Positions 6,513-14,772 of a stretch of DNA of 33,132 bases are shown here, piece after piece. Under the pieces are notes generated by a model. The model was not told where the DNA came from. It saw only the letters and a program-made list of their open reading frames with translations, and made no database searches. Position 1 is the stretch's first letter, and each line of letters opens with the position of its first letter. Source of the DNA: Parcubacteria group bacterium (GTDB taxonomy: Bacteria > Patescibacteriota > Minisyncoccia > Phycocordibacterales > 21-14-all-47-15); assembly GCA_016181845.1 (NCBI GenBank), contig JACOYO010000001.1, positions 1 through 33,132 on the forward strand. The letters run 5' to 3'. A program made the position numbers and the translations under genes.

Positions 6513-7793
6513 CTATTGCGCTGTCTTCAGTTGCTCTTGAAGAAGTTTGATTTGTTCAAGCGCGGCGTTTATTTGTGTTTGAATAGCCTCTGCTTGAGCA
6601 TCCGTTGCGCCTGTAGAAGCTGGAGTTGCGGGCGTCGCTGGAGAAACAGTCGGTGTGGCCGGAGTGGCTGGAGTCGCGCTAAATACTTCATTTATTTTTG
6701 CGCGTGTCTTAGGACCGACATAACCGTAGCCTGCATCTCCTTTTTTAGCAATCCCATACTTTTCCTGGAATTTTTCTATCGCTTTTTCGGTAAGCGAGCC
6801 GAATAATTCTGTTTCACTGCCAGGTGAACCAGCGCCAGCGCTTGCGATACGCGTATCGGGGTCACTATTGAGAAGCACTTGCAAGCGTTTGATGTCCGCG
6901 CTTGACTGACCTTTTGCCATTCCTCCTGAAAAGACGGGGGATACTGAAACCGCTTGCGCTGATGGTTGCGCGACAACCGCCGCCGGAGTAGTGGCTACTT
7001 GGGCAAAGACTTCAGCAATTTTTGCGCGTGTCTTGGGGCCAAGCAGACCATAGCCGGTTGTTTCTGGAGTGCCGCTTGAAACAATATCGTATTTCTTCTG
7101 GAATTTCTGCACCGCTTGAATGGTCAGATTGCCATAGTAATCTGTTTCATTACCAGGGGAACCCGCGCCCGTGCTTGAAATGCGCGTATCCGGGTCGCTG
7201 TTCAAGAGGATTTGAAGCCGTTTGATATCAGAATTACTCGCGCCTTTTTTGAATGTGCCGCTAAAGACCGGCGACACACTTACCGCAACTGCTGATGGAG
7301 ACGCGACTGTGCTTGCGGGCGTAGTTACGCTGGTGCCAGGTATTACAGTATAAACTGGTGTTGGCACTCCACCGCCACCCCCTCCACCGCCACTACTTGA
7401 TGAACCACTGCTACCAGAAACACCGCCACCAACAGAACAAGTCGTTGTATCGGGAGTAATGGTGATTGTAACTGCCGTATCCCAAATGTTGTTAGAGACA
7501 GTCAATTCAGACTGGCTAGTGTTACAAACGAAACTGCTTTCATATTGAGATGGAGAAACAGTAAAAGTGCGTTTATCTGCAGATGTGACTATCAACTGGG
7601 CGCCTTTTGACATAATCACACTCAAATTGCTCCCACTTACGGTAATTGAATCCAAATGCGCCGTCCCAGAGACAGTTAGATTTATCCCACCAACTGTGAT
7701 GGTATTGCCTGACAAAGAAACATCAGTGATGGCGGCAAATGACACCATAGGCAATATCAGCAAAGATATAAGTATTGACCAATATTTTTTCAT
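6513..7793 (-). CDS. Exported protein with two peptidoglycan-binding (PGB_1-like) domains
   Basis: 426 residues from ATG 7793, chosen because it places a clean signal peptide (MKKYWSILISLLILPMVSFA) at the N-terminus; the frame is open 18 codons further up. A beta-rich, Thr/Ser-rich N-terminal region (about 22-125) with two Cys comes first, then a Ser/Gly linker with eight Gly in a row (135-142). Two tandem PGB_1-like repeats (about 180-262 and 290-371) follow, each with IKRLQ-LLNSDPDTRI, FG/YG-LT, A-(E/Q)KFQ-KY and GPKTRAKI motifs. After a Pro/Ala/Thr linker there is a C-terminal coiled coil (TQINAALEQIKLLQEQLKTA). There is no hydrolase domain, so it probably tethers the cell surface to peptidoglycan. 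Repeat 2 closely copies repeat 1. It lies 71 nt downstream of another exported protein and ends before a strong terminator. Confidence 0.85.
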   Translation of the reverse strand: MKKYWSILISLLILPMVSFAAITDVSLSGNTITVGGINLTVSGTAHLDSITVSGSNLSVIMSKGAQLIVTSADKRTFTVSPSQYESSFVCNTSQSELTVSNNIWDTAVTITITPDTTTCSVGGGVSGSSGSSSSGGGGGGGGVPTPVYTVIPGTSVTTPASTVASPSAVAVSVSPVFSGTFKKGASNSDIKRLQILLNSDPDTRISSTGAGSPGNETDYYGNLTIQAVQKFQKKYDIVSSGTPETTGYGLLGPKTRAKIAEVFAQVATTPAAVVAQPSAQAVSVSPVFSGGMAKGQSSADIKRLQVLLNSDPDTRIASAGAGSPGSETELFGSLTEKAIEKFQEKYGIAKKGDAGYGYVGPKTRAKINEVFSATPATPATPTVSPATPATPASTGATDAQAEAIQTQINAALEQIKLLQEQLKTAQ

Positions 7794-7864
7794 AATAGAA
7801 TTAACTTGCACGATTACAAAGCCTCTTGTGAGATTAAGCAAAAGCAACCGGACAAATTTTAAAA

Positions 7865-9088
7865 TTATCTAACTGCCCAGAAATTAAGCGTGCCGTAAGT
7901 TGAAGTGGCTTCTCCTATCTGATTAAATATCTGAACACCAATAGTGTCTATCGCCGTAGATGATGCGCCAATAATAACAAACTCACTGGTAGTATTCGCC
8001 GGACTCACATGCGCCGCGAGTGAACTTGTTGCCTGAACAAACACCTTGTAGCTAGTGGTAATACCGGTAGCAGAAGTACATGCAACGCCCGCGGTGCTGG
8101 TAGCGGCGATTGATTTGGTGACAATGTTACATGTGCCAAATATCATCCCTGCAAGCGTTCCATTTGTACTATCACCGCCGACAATCAAACTGGTTGAACT
8201 TGCCGTGCCGACGACTTCAAATGTTGTATTCGGCGAGAGTGTGTTAATACCGATTCGCGCGTTTGCATCATCTGTATTCGTATTAATTGTAAATGATGGT
8301 GTAATGCTGGTAGATGTTGCGATGCTCCATGAATTTACTTTGTTGTCTTGAATGGTGGTCGTGGCTGTATTCCCCATTGCCATAACCCCGGAATTAACAG
8401 TGAGCGTGTCACCGATTGCATCTCCAAAAATATCAGAGCCATAAGTAGTGATCGCGCCAGTAAATTGCGCCGTGCTTGAACCAAAAATGCCACCGGCTGA
8501 ATTAATGAAGAGGACATTATCAGAAGCAAGAGAAGTGGTCTTTGCTTGAAACAAATTTGCACTCTGGCTCTCATACCCAACTAAAGTCAGAGGAATAGCT
8601 AATGTTGACGTTGCTTCAAGTGTCATCACCGAAGCTCCTTGCGGGGTTGTCGTTCCAAAAGTTATAAAATTCGTGGTAAGGTCGCTAAATTGAATACGAC
8701 TGCCGCTTAACACCGCACCACCCGTACTGGTAGCAACAGTAAACCAGCTCGTCCCATCATATAGTTTTATGATTTTGTTTGTTGAATCATAAAAAATAGT
8801 ACCTTCCGTTTGACCATTTGGTGAGGTGGCCATCATGCCAAGCACTAATGGCTGTGCCATGATAGTCGTTGTTCCATAAAGCGTTGACGCCCCAGTTACG
8901 ACCATGGTCGTAGAAGCGTGCAAGGCGCCATTTGCGGTTGTGATTCCAGAGACAGACAATGTGCCGTCTGTGCTAATATTTGTACTAATCGTACTTGACG
9001 CAAATACTGACGCCGCGACAAATGCAAACGAGAGCACAACTGACAAAACAACCGAATATACGTTCTTGTTTGTAATAAACTTTTTCAT
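7865..9088 (-). CDS. Secreted Ser/Thr-rich surface protein
   Basis: 407 residues from ATG 9088, the start that yields a signal peptide (VVLSVVLSFAFVAASVFA). The mature protein is almost entirely Ser, Thr, Ala, Gly and Val, with recurrent ATSTS / TSSL / VVG-type words and short beta-strand periods. One segment reads TEGTIFYDSTNKIIKLYDGT, followed by W; this resembles repeats in phage tail-fibre-like and long surface proteins. Such proteins are common in Candidate Phyla Radiation genomes. No enzymatic motif or anchor domain is visible. It is probably a surface or attachment protein. It lies directly upstream of the PGB-domain gene with no terminator between them, so the two may be co-expressed. 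Confidence 0.75.
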   Translation of the reverse strand: MKKFITNKNVYSVVLSVVLSFAFVAASVFASSTISTNISTDGTLSVSGITTANGALHASTTMVVTGASTLYGTTTIMAQPLVLGMMATSPNGQTEGTIFYDSTNKIIKLYDGTSWFTVATSTGGAVLSGSRIQFSDLTTNFITFGTTTPQGASVMTLEATSTLAIPLTLVGYESQSANLFQAKTTSLASDNVLFINSAGGIFGSSTAQFTGAITTYGSDIFGDAIGDTLTVNSGVMAMGNTATTTIQDNKVNSWSIATSTSITPSFTINTNTDDANARIGINTLSPNTTFEVVGTASSTSLIVGGDSTNGTLAGMIFGTCNIVTKSIAATSTAGVACTSATGITTSYKVFVQATSSLAAHVSPANTTSEFVIIGASSTAIDTIGVQIFNQIGEATSTYGTLNFWAVR

Positions 9089-9406
9089 ACTATTACTATG
9101 TTTGGTTGCATCAAACAATGATGCAACCTTTTTTAACTATTAATAATTATATTAAATAACTAAACTAATTTTCGACACTTTTAATAAATAATCCTCAATT
9201 GCACAATTAACGCGCCGCTATAAGCGGTTCGTATTTTTGTCTTCTTTAAAAATACTAATCTTAATTATACGATAGAAAATTTTAAAAGAGAAAAATAAAT
9301 ATGTGGATAACTAAATATATTTACATCACCTCACATGTAAAAACTAAATTTTCGAAGAAATTTTCAGAAACAATAAATCCACCTTTCCACATTTTTTGAA
9401 ACATAT
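9089..9406 (-). promoter_or_regulatory. Gene-free gap with probable promoter for the surface-protein unit
   Basis: About 320 nt of AT-rich sequence with no convincing gene. On the minus strand a perfect -10 TATAAT lies at 9269-9264 with only a weak -35 about 17 nt upstream. The resulting 5' UTR would be about 170 nt and contains two hairpins: GTATTTTT/AAAAATAC (about 9231-9255) and CCGCT-ATA-AGCGG (about 9214-9226). Confidence 0.45.
9302..9310 (-). other. DnaA-box-like 9-mer (TTATCCACA)
   Basis: Third exact TTATCCACA on the minus strand, in the AT-rich gap between the surface-protein gene and the DUF4956 unit. Confidence 0.3.
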
Positions 9407-9442
9407 AAAAACGCGTCAAGGACATGTCCTTGACGCGTTTTT
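9407..9442 (-). terminator. Terminator after the DUF4956 gene
   Basis: Perfect 28-bp palindrome ACGCGTCAAGGACA / TGTCCTTGACGCGT flanked by AAAA and TTTT, 25 nt after the stop at 9468. Strong and symmetric. Confidence 0.9.
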
Positions 9443-9467
9443 CTTGTCAAATAATTACAAAATCGCT

Positions 9468-10142
9468 TTAATATTCAACACTTTGTTCCCCGGTAATCAA
9501 TTCGATATTTGATATAGAGCGATTGTCCTTTAGAGTTTTCATCAATTTTATTGAATCAATGGCGTCCTTTAGTCGAATGGAAAATGTGTAATTATTAATA
9601 TCATTGCCGTAATTTTTTGCCCGCAAAAAGATATGGGAGGTTGTGTTTGAAGAAAGCAATGATCGTATTTCATCAGTATTCAAGTCATTGCTTGCATTAA
9701 AAGAGAGAACGAGCCCGATGTTGCTTGTCATGTTTCCGATATTATAGTGATATAGCGCAATAATAATAATCGAGATGAAAAATGTTGAAATCAATGCTAT
9801 TGAATAGTGGTCAGTGCCTACAGCAATGCCTATCACAAGAGCAAAAAACACAAAAGCTATATCGCGCGTTTCTTTCAGAATAGTTCTGAAACGAATGAGC
9901 GAAAACGCGCCGAGAAGAGCGAACGCTCCGATAAGATTATTCTGAACAATCATCATCACAACAGTGCCCAATACACCAACAAGAACTAGTGTAAAAATAA
10001 ATGATGGTGAGTATGATAAACCCTTGTGTGTGCGCTTGTATATATAAACAATCGCGAGTTGCAATACAAAAGAAAGGAATAAATTGAATAGAATGACCGC
10101 GGCGCTTATTTCAGTTGAGGTTAGGTTGTAGAAATTATCCAT
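9468..10142 (-). CDS. DUF4956 family membrane protein
   Basis: 224 residues with four or five predicted membrane helices in the first 135 residues (about 15-35, 46-66, 70-88, 93-109, 114-132). The signature GAFALLGAFSLIRFRTILKE, followed by TRDIAFVFFALVIGIAVG (about 73-109), is the conserved core of DUF4956. A soluble alpha/beta domain of about 80 residues follows (FSIRLKDAIDSIKLMKTLKD), ACT- or ferredoxin-like in appearance. In other bacteria this family sits beside VTC-domain and CotH proteins, as it does here (34 nt from the VTC gene). The biochemical role is unknown; a membrane partner for those proteins is the likely job. It is the last gene of the three-gene unit and is followed by a terminator. 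Confidence 0.88.
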   Translation of the reverse strand: MDNFYNLTSTEISAAVILFNLFLSFVLQLAIVYIYKRTHKGLSYSPSFIFTLVLVGVLGTVVMMIVQNNLIGAFALLGAFSLIRFRTILKETRDIAFVFFALVIGIAVGTDHYSIALISTFFISIIIIALYHYNIGNMTSNIGLVLSFNASNDLNTDEIRSLLSSNTTSHIFLRAKNYGNDINNYTFSIRLKDAIDSIKLMKTLKDNRSISNIELITGEQSVEY

Positions 10143-10176
10143 GATGTTTTGTGAATATTAATCCAGTTAATACTTG

Positions 10177-10896
10177 CTATCTCGCGATACTATTATGCTT
10201 GTTGAGCACATCTACTGCATGCGTATACTTTGAGAATGCTTGGCGTGAAAGCTGAAATCGTTTCACCATATCTCCAAACCACCACGGCATGGCTTTGGAA
10301 AACTTTACTTCCAAAACAACTTTGCCAGGATACATGGCGTCCATCGCTTCATTATCCATAAAAACTTCCCAAGCGCAAGTTTCCAAATTACTGTCAAGTG
10401 TAACACGAATTCCTGATAAAAAATTATCAATGAAAGCTTTTCTAGAATATCTTACAATCGCATGGGGCCTATAATTTTTCCGATGAAAAAGATATAGAAA
10501 TTTTTGTATCGTCTTGTTTCCTCTGTGCTTGTTTCCAATATCAAAGGTACTGCCTGTTTGCACAAGACGCATCCAATCGTCATATGATATACTCTCTCTC
10601 ATTTTATTTATATTCATATCGTGTTTTTCCTTTATCTCAAGCCAAACTTTCTTATCGGCGACAAAATTATTGTGATGCACTCGTCCGCGTAACTTTTTGC
10701 GATATTTGATTCCACTTAATTTATCATAATAGTCTTCAAGCGTCGGTGTATCAAAATATAGACTGGTAACTACGTACAAACCATTTTCCGCGGCATCATC
10801 TTTTTTAAGTCCAATCTTTTCAAGATACGCCTCTATAGCAGCCGCTACCCCGCTATCAAGCACATATTTAAATTCGTATCTAAAATTTTTGTACAT
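10177..10896 (-). CDS. VTC-domain (polyphosphate polymerase-like) protein
   Basis: 239 residues matching the VTC domain (PF09359 type) that forms the polyphosphate-synthesising tunnel in yeast Vtc4. Visible elements are RYEFKY (6-11), SLYFDTP (45-51), the basic strand KYRKKLRGR (64-72), WLEIKEK (85-91), VRYSRKAF (148-155) and LEVKF (195-199). The alternating Lys/Arg and Glu pattern is the expected nucleotide- and metal-binding lining. It is cytosolic, with no membrane segment. Neighbours are a CotH-like kinase gene 7 nt upstream and a DUF4956 membrane gene downstream, a trio seen across bacteria. Activity of bacterial members is not firmly established, so polyphosphate synthesis is inferred from the fold. 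Confidence 0.88.
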   Translation of the reverse strand: MYKNFRYEFKYVLDSGVAAAIEAYLEKIGLKKDDAAENGLYVVTSLYFDTPTLEDYYDKLSGIKYRKKLRGRVHHNNFVADKKVWLEIKEKHDMNINKMRESISYDDWMRLVQTGSTFDIGNKHRGNKTIQKFLYLFHRKNYRPHAIVRYSRKAFIDNFLSGIRVTLDSNLETCAWEVFMDNEAMDAMYPGKVVLEVKFSKAMPWWFGDMVKRFQLSRQAFSKYTHAVDVLNKHNSIAR

Positions 10897-10903
10897 GGCA
10901 TTT

Positions 10904-13294
10904 TTATTGAAGATATTTCTCTTGTTCTACCAGATAAATATTCGAAAACGAATCTCTTGCGTATTCTTTCCCGACATTTTTAAACGTATTGCCAAAAACG
11001 CGAACCGTCCCACCATCAATAAATTCAGATTTTTTTCGATATGTGTCCACACCTATGTTTGTATTGCTAAAATCATTATTTGAAACGGCGGCAACCGAAG
11101 TATCTTTGACCGCAACGCCAATATTGCATCCATCAATATGATTGCGCTCCACCAGCGGTCTTGAGCCTTCGCCGACGCTAACTCCTTTGTCAGTACATCC
11201 GCGCACGGTATTATTTTCTATCAAAATATCGCTCCAGCTTATATCTATCGCGTCGCCACCGGTGTCTTTGTCATAGCCGATATCAGAAAAAGTATTGTTA
11301 CGTATGATTGTTGCTTTGTTGGCGGCATCGGTATCAATAGCATCAGAAAAAGTATGCCGAAAGAAAGAATCGGTAACCGACGCCTTACCGTATTTTATAT
11401 TGAGTGCATCATCTCCGCCGACACCGGCCTCGCTTGAATTTTGAAATGTTGTATAAGAAATATCAACATCCGCATTATGAAAGGCGACCATGCCGGTAAA
11501 TACGATGCCGTTTATCGCAGTACCGGAACCGCCGCTAAACTCCACATGATCAATGATACTTTTTTCTCTTTCTGTATTTACGACACCAAATGTCCCCCAC
11601 GCTTTATCAGAAGCGCGGAGAACACGGATTGGCAATTGAACATTCCCACGCGCAATAACCGGACTGTATGATATGAACGAGGCTTTTGCCCCAAGATATA
11701 TCGTTACCCCAGGGTCAACCACTAATGTTAAGCCGGCTGGAACAATAACATCTTTCTCAAAATAGTAAGCACCCTCTGACAAAGCAACCGTAGATGCATC
11801 ACGCTTCACAAACGAAGGATTCAAAGCGACAAACTCGTCTACAGAATACGCGGCTTCAAGCAATCGGCTGAAAACCCCGTCAAGAACAAGTGGCGCTCTT
11901 TTTTCAGCCGCCGGAAAATCATCTTTGTAATATTCAGCACCGTAACCAAGCACGACTTTTGCGGCGCTGAAATTATCAGCAAATGTTTGTCTAAACAAAC
12001 GAACTTGTTCTAAAAACTGAAAATTGTTGTACAGTTTTGCGTTATCTGTAAAAAAATCATATTTGGTTTGCGCGTATAAATCATCATAGAATTTCAAATC
12101 GTCTAGAAGATTGGCGGGATTTTCAATGTATGACTTGAGTAATTTGTTTCGCTCATTGCGAAACTCCGGGACGCTCAAGATACGGTCGGTGAGCTCTATG
12201 CGGTGGTCACCCGCGACGCTATCAATAAGCTTCACACCCAAATCCCAGGGGCTGATTTCAAATTTTCCTTTCTCTGGGTTAAAGATTAAATAGATATTGC
12301 CGAAACCGCCATCATAATGCCTCGTTCCAGAAAGCACGCTCACTACGCTGAAAGCATAAAATTTGTGGAGGTCTATAATCACCGGGGCAAGACGTTTGAA
12401 AGTCGCGTCATCGGCATTTTCAAGAATGCGATAAAAAACACTTACCATGTTTTTGTCTGATGGAGCGCCGGTGTTTTGAGCAAAATAATATTTACCATTT
12501 CTACTATCGGCCAATATCGAAGTGGCATAAGCGTCAGGGCCGCTCGCATTCACACTGTCGTCGGCGTTGAACACGTCAAGCGTGTCTGGATCAGATCTCC
12601 GTGAAAGTAATTTTTCGTTCCAACGCTCCACCTCAAGATACACCCCCATATCTAACCCGTTTAAATTCATTCTAGAAAACGACACGTCCAAAGCAGTTAG
12701 TCCTAATTTTTTAGTACGATAAAAATTAAGCGCCTCTGCAAAATACTCTCTATCGTATGGAATAATTAGGTCAAAACTCTTTTTCCCATTAAACAAATGC
12801 TCTGATGGAAATTTGATACGCCATGATTTCTGAAAACTGTTCCAATGATTAGCATTCGTCCCCCTGTATTTTACTTTTACATTCTCTTTGTAATCATCAG
12901 CAATAAAAATAGCATCAACCCATATTCTATTTTCATCATATAGATAACCGTTTATCGGATTGTCCGGAAGATTACTGTTTAAAAGGGCGACATTATCCGG
13001 GGTAATATAGATGGTGTATCCAGGCAATTTTGACGGAACGAAATGAAACGGAGCAAACAAGATATCTGGCAATTTCCGGAATGAGTGATACGTATGTAAA
13101 AAATGAACAACCATGCTATTTTGCAAGAAGGCTGACCGCACCTGTTGCAGGGCGACCCCCTCTTCGCTCAACGGGTTATGAAAAACGAAAAGACCAAACA
13201 CCAATACAACAAAAAGACCGCCGCCCAACAGAGCGGTATGGAATATCTTTTTATTTGCCGTCATACGGTCAAGTAATGTTCTCCCCTCCTGCAT
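10904..13294 (-). CDS. Membrane-anchored CotH kinase-like protein with C-terminal beta-helix
   Basis: 796 residues from ATG 13294; an upstream TTG at 13339 and an ATG at 13264 are alternatives, and no start has a well-placed ribosome binding site. One membrane helix lies at about 19-39 (ALLGGGLFVVLVFGLFVFH), so the rest is probably extracytoplasmic. Residues about 95-455 form a CotH domain, with KSWRIKF, the MGVYLEVE motif and GNIYLIFNPEKGKFEISPWD (about 332-351), typical of this atypical protein-kinase family. Residues about 515-785 form a right-handed parallel beta-helix with repeating NNTF / VRGC / IDGC-type turns, like NosD or pectate-lyase folds. CotH phosphorylates spore-coat proteins in Bacillus; here the substrate is unknown, with surface protein or glycan as candidates. 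It is the first gene of the CotH-VTC-DUF4956 unit. Confidence 0.85.
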   Translation of the reverse strand: MQEGRTLLDRMTANKKIFHTALLGGGLFVVLVFGLFVFHNPLSEEGVALQQVRSAFLQNSMVVHFLHTYHSFRKLPDILFAPFHFVPSKLPGYTIYITPDNVALLNSNLPDNPINGYLYDENRIWVDAIFIADDYKENVKVKYRGTNANHWNSFQKSWRIKFPSEHLFNGKKSFDLIIPYDREYFAEALNFYRTKKLGLTALDVSFSRMNLNGLDMGVYLEVERWNEKLLSRRSDPDTLDVFNADDSVNASGPDAYATSILADSRNGKYYFAQNTGAPSDKNMVSVFYRILENADDATFKRLAPVIIDLHKFYAFSVVSVLSGTRHYDGGFGNIYLIFNPEKGKFEISPWDLGVKLIDSVAGDHRIELTDRILSVPEFRNERNKLLKSYIENPANLLDDLKFYDDLYAQTKYDFFTDNAKLYNNFQFLEQVRLFRQTFADNFSAAKVVLGYGAEYYKDDFPAAEKRAPLVLDGVFSRLLEAAYSVDEFVALNPSFVKRDASTVALSEGAYYFEKDVIVPAGLTLVVDPGVTIYLGAKASFISYSPVIARGNVQLPIRVLRASDKAWGTFGVVNTEREKSIIDHVEFSGGSGTAINGIVFTGMVAFHNADVDISYTTFQNSSEAGVGGDDALNIKYGKASVTDSFFRHTFSDAIDTDAANKATIIRNNTFSDIGYDKDTGGDAIDISWSDILIENNTVRGCTDKGVSVGEGSRPLVERNHIDGCNIGVAVKDTSVAAVSNNDFSNTNIGVDTYRKKSEFIDGGTVRVFGNTFKNVGKEYARDSFSNIYLVEQEKYLQ

Positions 13295-13386
13295 GATATG
13301 CTGTTTTTTATGCTTTTCTATAACCGATAGATTCTTCAAAAAGTAGCACAGAAAGAGGACCGAAACAAGCGTCGATTACGAGATTC

Positions 13387-13415
13387 GTGACAAAACAACA
13401 TCAACCTGGTATACA
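13387..13415 (+). promoter_or_regulatory. Promoter for the GNAT gene
   Basis: GTGACA (13387-13392), a 17-nt spacer, then TATACA (13410-13415) followed by AT. It is divergent from the CotH unit and about 40 nt upstream of the GNAT start codon. Confidence 0.5.
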
Positions 13416-13457
13416 ATACAAACAAGAGTTCTTAACAAAGCTTGAGGAGCAAACGCC

Positions 13458-13907
13458 ATGCTGAGAAAATGCGATATTAAAGATATGGAATTTTTATTAG
13501 CCGTTCGTAATCAACCGCACGTAGTGGCAATTTCAGACCGTAACCGAATGCTTACGTTTGATGAATTGCCACAGCATGATGATACGCATAATTGGATTTG
13601 GATAGTATGTGAGAAAATCGGCGATTGTGGATATGTATTAGCTAAACGTATTGGAGAGAACCATGCAGTCATCAGCATTGCTCTTTTGGCAGGGTGTTCA
13701 AATCGCGGTTTAGGTACCAATTCTATCAAAGAAGCGTGCCGTATGCTGGTCGGAGAATACGGCATATTGGAAGTTATTGCCGAAATATACCACAACAACA
13801 TTCCCTCACAAAAAGCATTCACAAAAGCTGGGTTTAAAATCAAAAACACTATTGTTGTTTCTGACGGCAGGACCAAGATTATCTACACATATAAGGCGTC
13901 TCGCTAA
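13458..13907 (+). CDS. GNAT family N-acetyltransferase (candidate PseH)
   Basis: 149 residues. The N-terminus (MLRKCDIKDMEFLLAVRNQP) fits the RimJ/PseH-like GNAT pattern of a helix followed by an Arg-Asn pair. The acetyl-CoA-binding segment is CSNRGLGTNSIKEAC (about 75-90), and the C-terminal HNNIPSQKAFTKAGFKI is the usual last helix and strand. A good ribosome binding site (GAGGAG, 8-nt spacing) supports ATG 13458. Length and layout resemble PseH, which acetylates N4 of the UDP-amino-sugar made by PseC. The gene lies at the edge of the nonulosonate locus but on the opposite strand and behind its own promoter and terminator, so this assignment is a hypothesis. A different amine substrate is possible. 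Confidence 0.72.
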   Translation: MLRKCDIKDMEFLLAVRNQPHVVAISDRNRMLTFDELPQHDDTHNWIWIVCEKIGDCGYVLAKRIGENHAVISIALLAGCSNRGLGTNSIKEACRMLVGEYGILEVIAEIYHNNIPSQKAFTKAGFKIKNTIVVSDGRTKIIYTYKASR

Positions 13908-13924
13908 GCAGGCGCCTTTTTTAT
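13893..13924 (+). terminator. Terminator after the GNAT gene
   Basis: Stem AAGGCG / CGCCTT followed by TTTTTATAT. The stem starts within the last codons of the GNAT gene. Confidence 0.75.
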
Positions 13925-14116
13925 ATTTCCTAGCCAGCCCGCAGGAAAGTTTTGCTTTCATGACGAACGAACGACGAAAATTCAAGAAATATTTTTGTAT
14001 TTCTTATACTTATATAAGGTTTCTTATTATTTACACTTTTGCTTACTTAAATACCATTTGAAAAATAGTTTGGCAAACTTCCATTTCGTTACATTTTTCT
14101 GTACCCTTAAAATAAT

Positions 14117-14770
14117 ATGGAGAAGAAGTTTCAGTGGATATTTTTTGACCTTGATGGCACGCTGGTGGACAGCGTCCCCGCCATGTACCGAATCTATCTT
14201 AATTTTCTTGAAACATTCGGCAAAATTGGGACAAAAGAAGAATTTTTGGAGTTGAACGGTCCGGCACTTCCGGAAATTATCTCTTTATTGAAGAAACGAT
14301 ACCATCTGAAAGACAGCGAGCAGTCGCTCATGACTCTGTATAAAGAAGCAATCGCGCGCGATTATGGACCTTCCCTTGAACCGGTAGACGGAGCAGAAGA
14401 AACGCTCAAGGCATTACAAGACAACGGATACGCGTTGGCGCTGGTCACTTCAGCATTTCGGAGCATGGCAACACCATTTATGAAGGAGCGGCATTGGGAG
14501 CGTTATTTTAAGCATTGTATCTTTGGAGATGAAGTTGCCCAATCAAAACCAAATCCGGACATTTACCTTCTCGCTCTCAAAAAAACAAACGCCGCACGCG
14601 AAACAGCCGCGGCGGTAGAGGATTCACCGAACGGCATCCTGTCGGCAAAAGGGGCGGGTATTTTTACGTTAGGATTTACCCATAGTTATCCCAAAAAGTG
14701 GCTGCTCGCCGCCGGCGCCGATGGTATTATCGACAATCTTAAAGAAATTGAAACAATAGTAAAGCATTGA
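14117..14770 (+). CDS. HAD-superfamily phosphatase (phosphoglycolate phosphatase-like)
   Basis: 217 residues with all four HAD motifs: FDLDGTLVDS (nucleophile D11, acid D13), LVTSA (T111 or S112), SKPNPDIY (K144) and AVEDSPNG (E168, D169). The helical cap between motifs I and II (about 20-85) marks subfamily IA, as in phosphoglycolate phosphatase and beta-phosphoglucomutase. The substrate is not predictable, but a small phosphorylated sugar or metabolite is typical. Its stop codon lies 2 nt before the ATG of the Nudix-like gene, so the two are translationally coupled. The ORF begins at ATG 14117 without a clear ribosome binding site. It could be a sugar-phosphatase for the neighbouring locus, but nothing in the sequence proves this. 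Confidence 0.88.
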   Translation: MEKKFQWIFFDLDGTLVDSVPAMYRIYLNFLETFGKIGTKEEFLELNGPALPEIISLLKKRYHLKDSEQSLMTLYKEAIARDYGPSLEPVDGAEETLKALQDNGYALALVTSAFRSMATPFMKERHWERYFKHCIFGDEVAQSKPNPDIYLLALKKTNAARETAAAVEDSPNGILSAKGAGIFTLGFTHSYPKKWLLAAGADGIIDNLKEIETIVKH

Positions 14771-14772
14771 GT

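Noticed and set aside
9407-9442. Phage or plasmid attachment site at the perfect 28-bp palindrome
   Set aside because: The flanking A and T runs and the position just after a stop codon are those of an intrinsic terminator.
13030-13296. Plus-strand frame of 88 codons antisense to the CotH gene
   Set aside because: It is entirely inside the CotH reading frame and has no recognisable motif.
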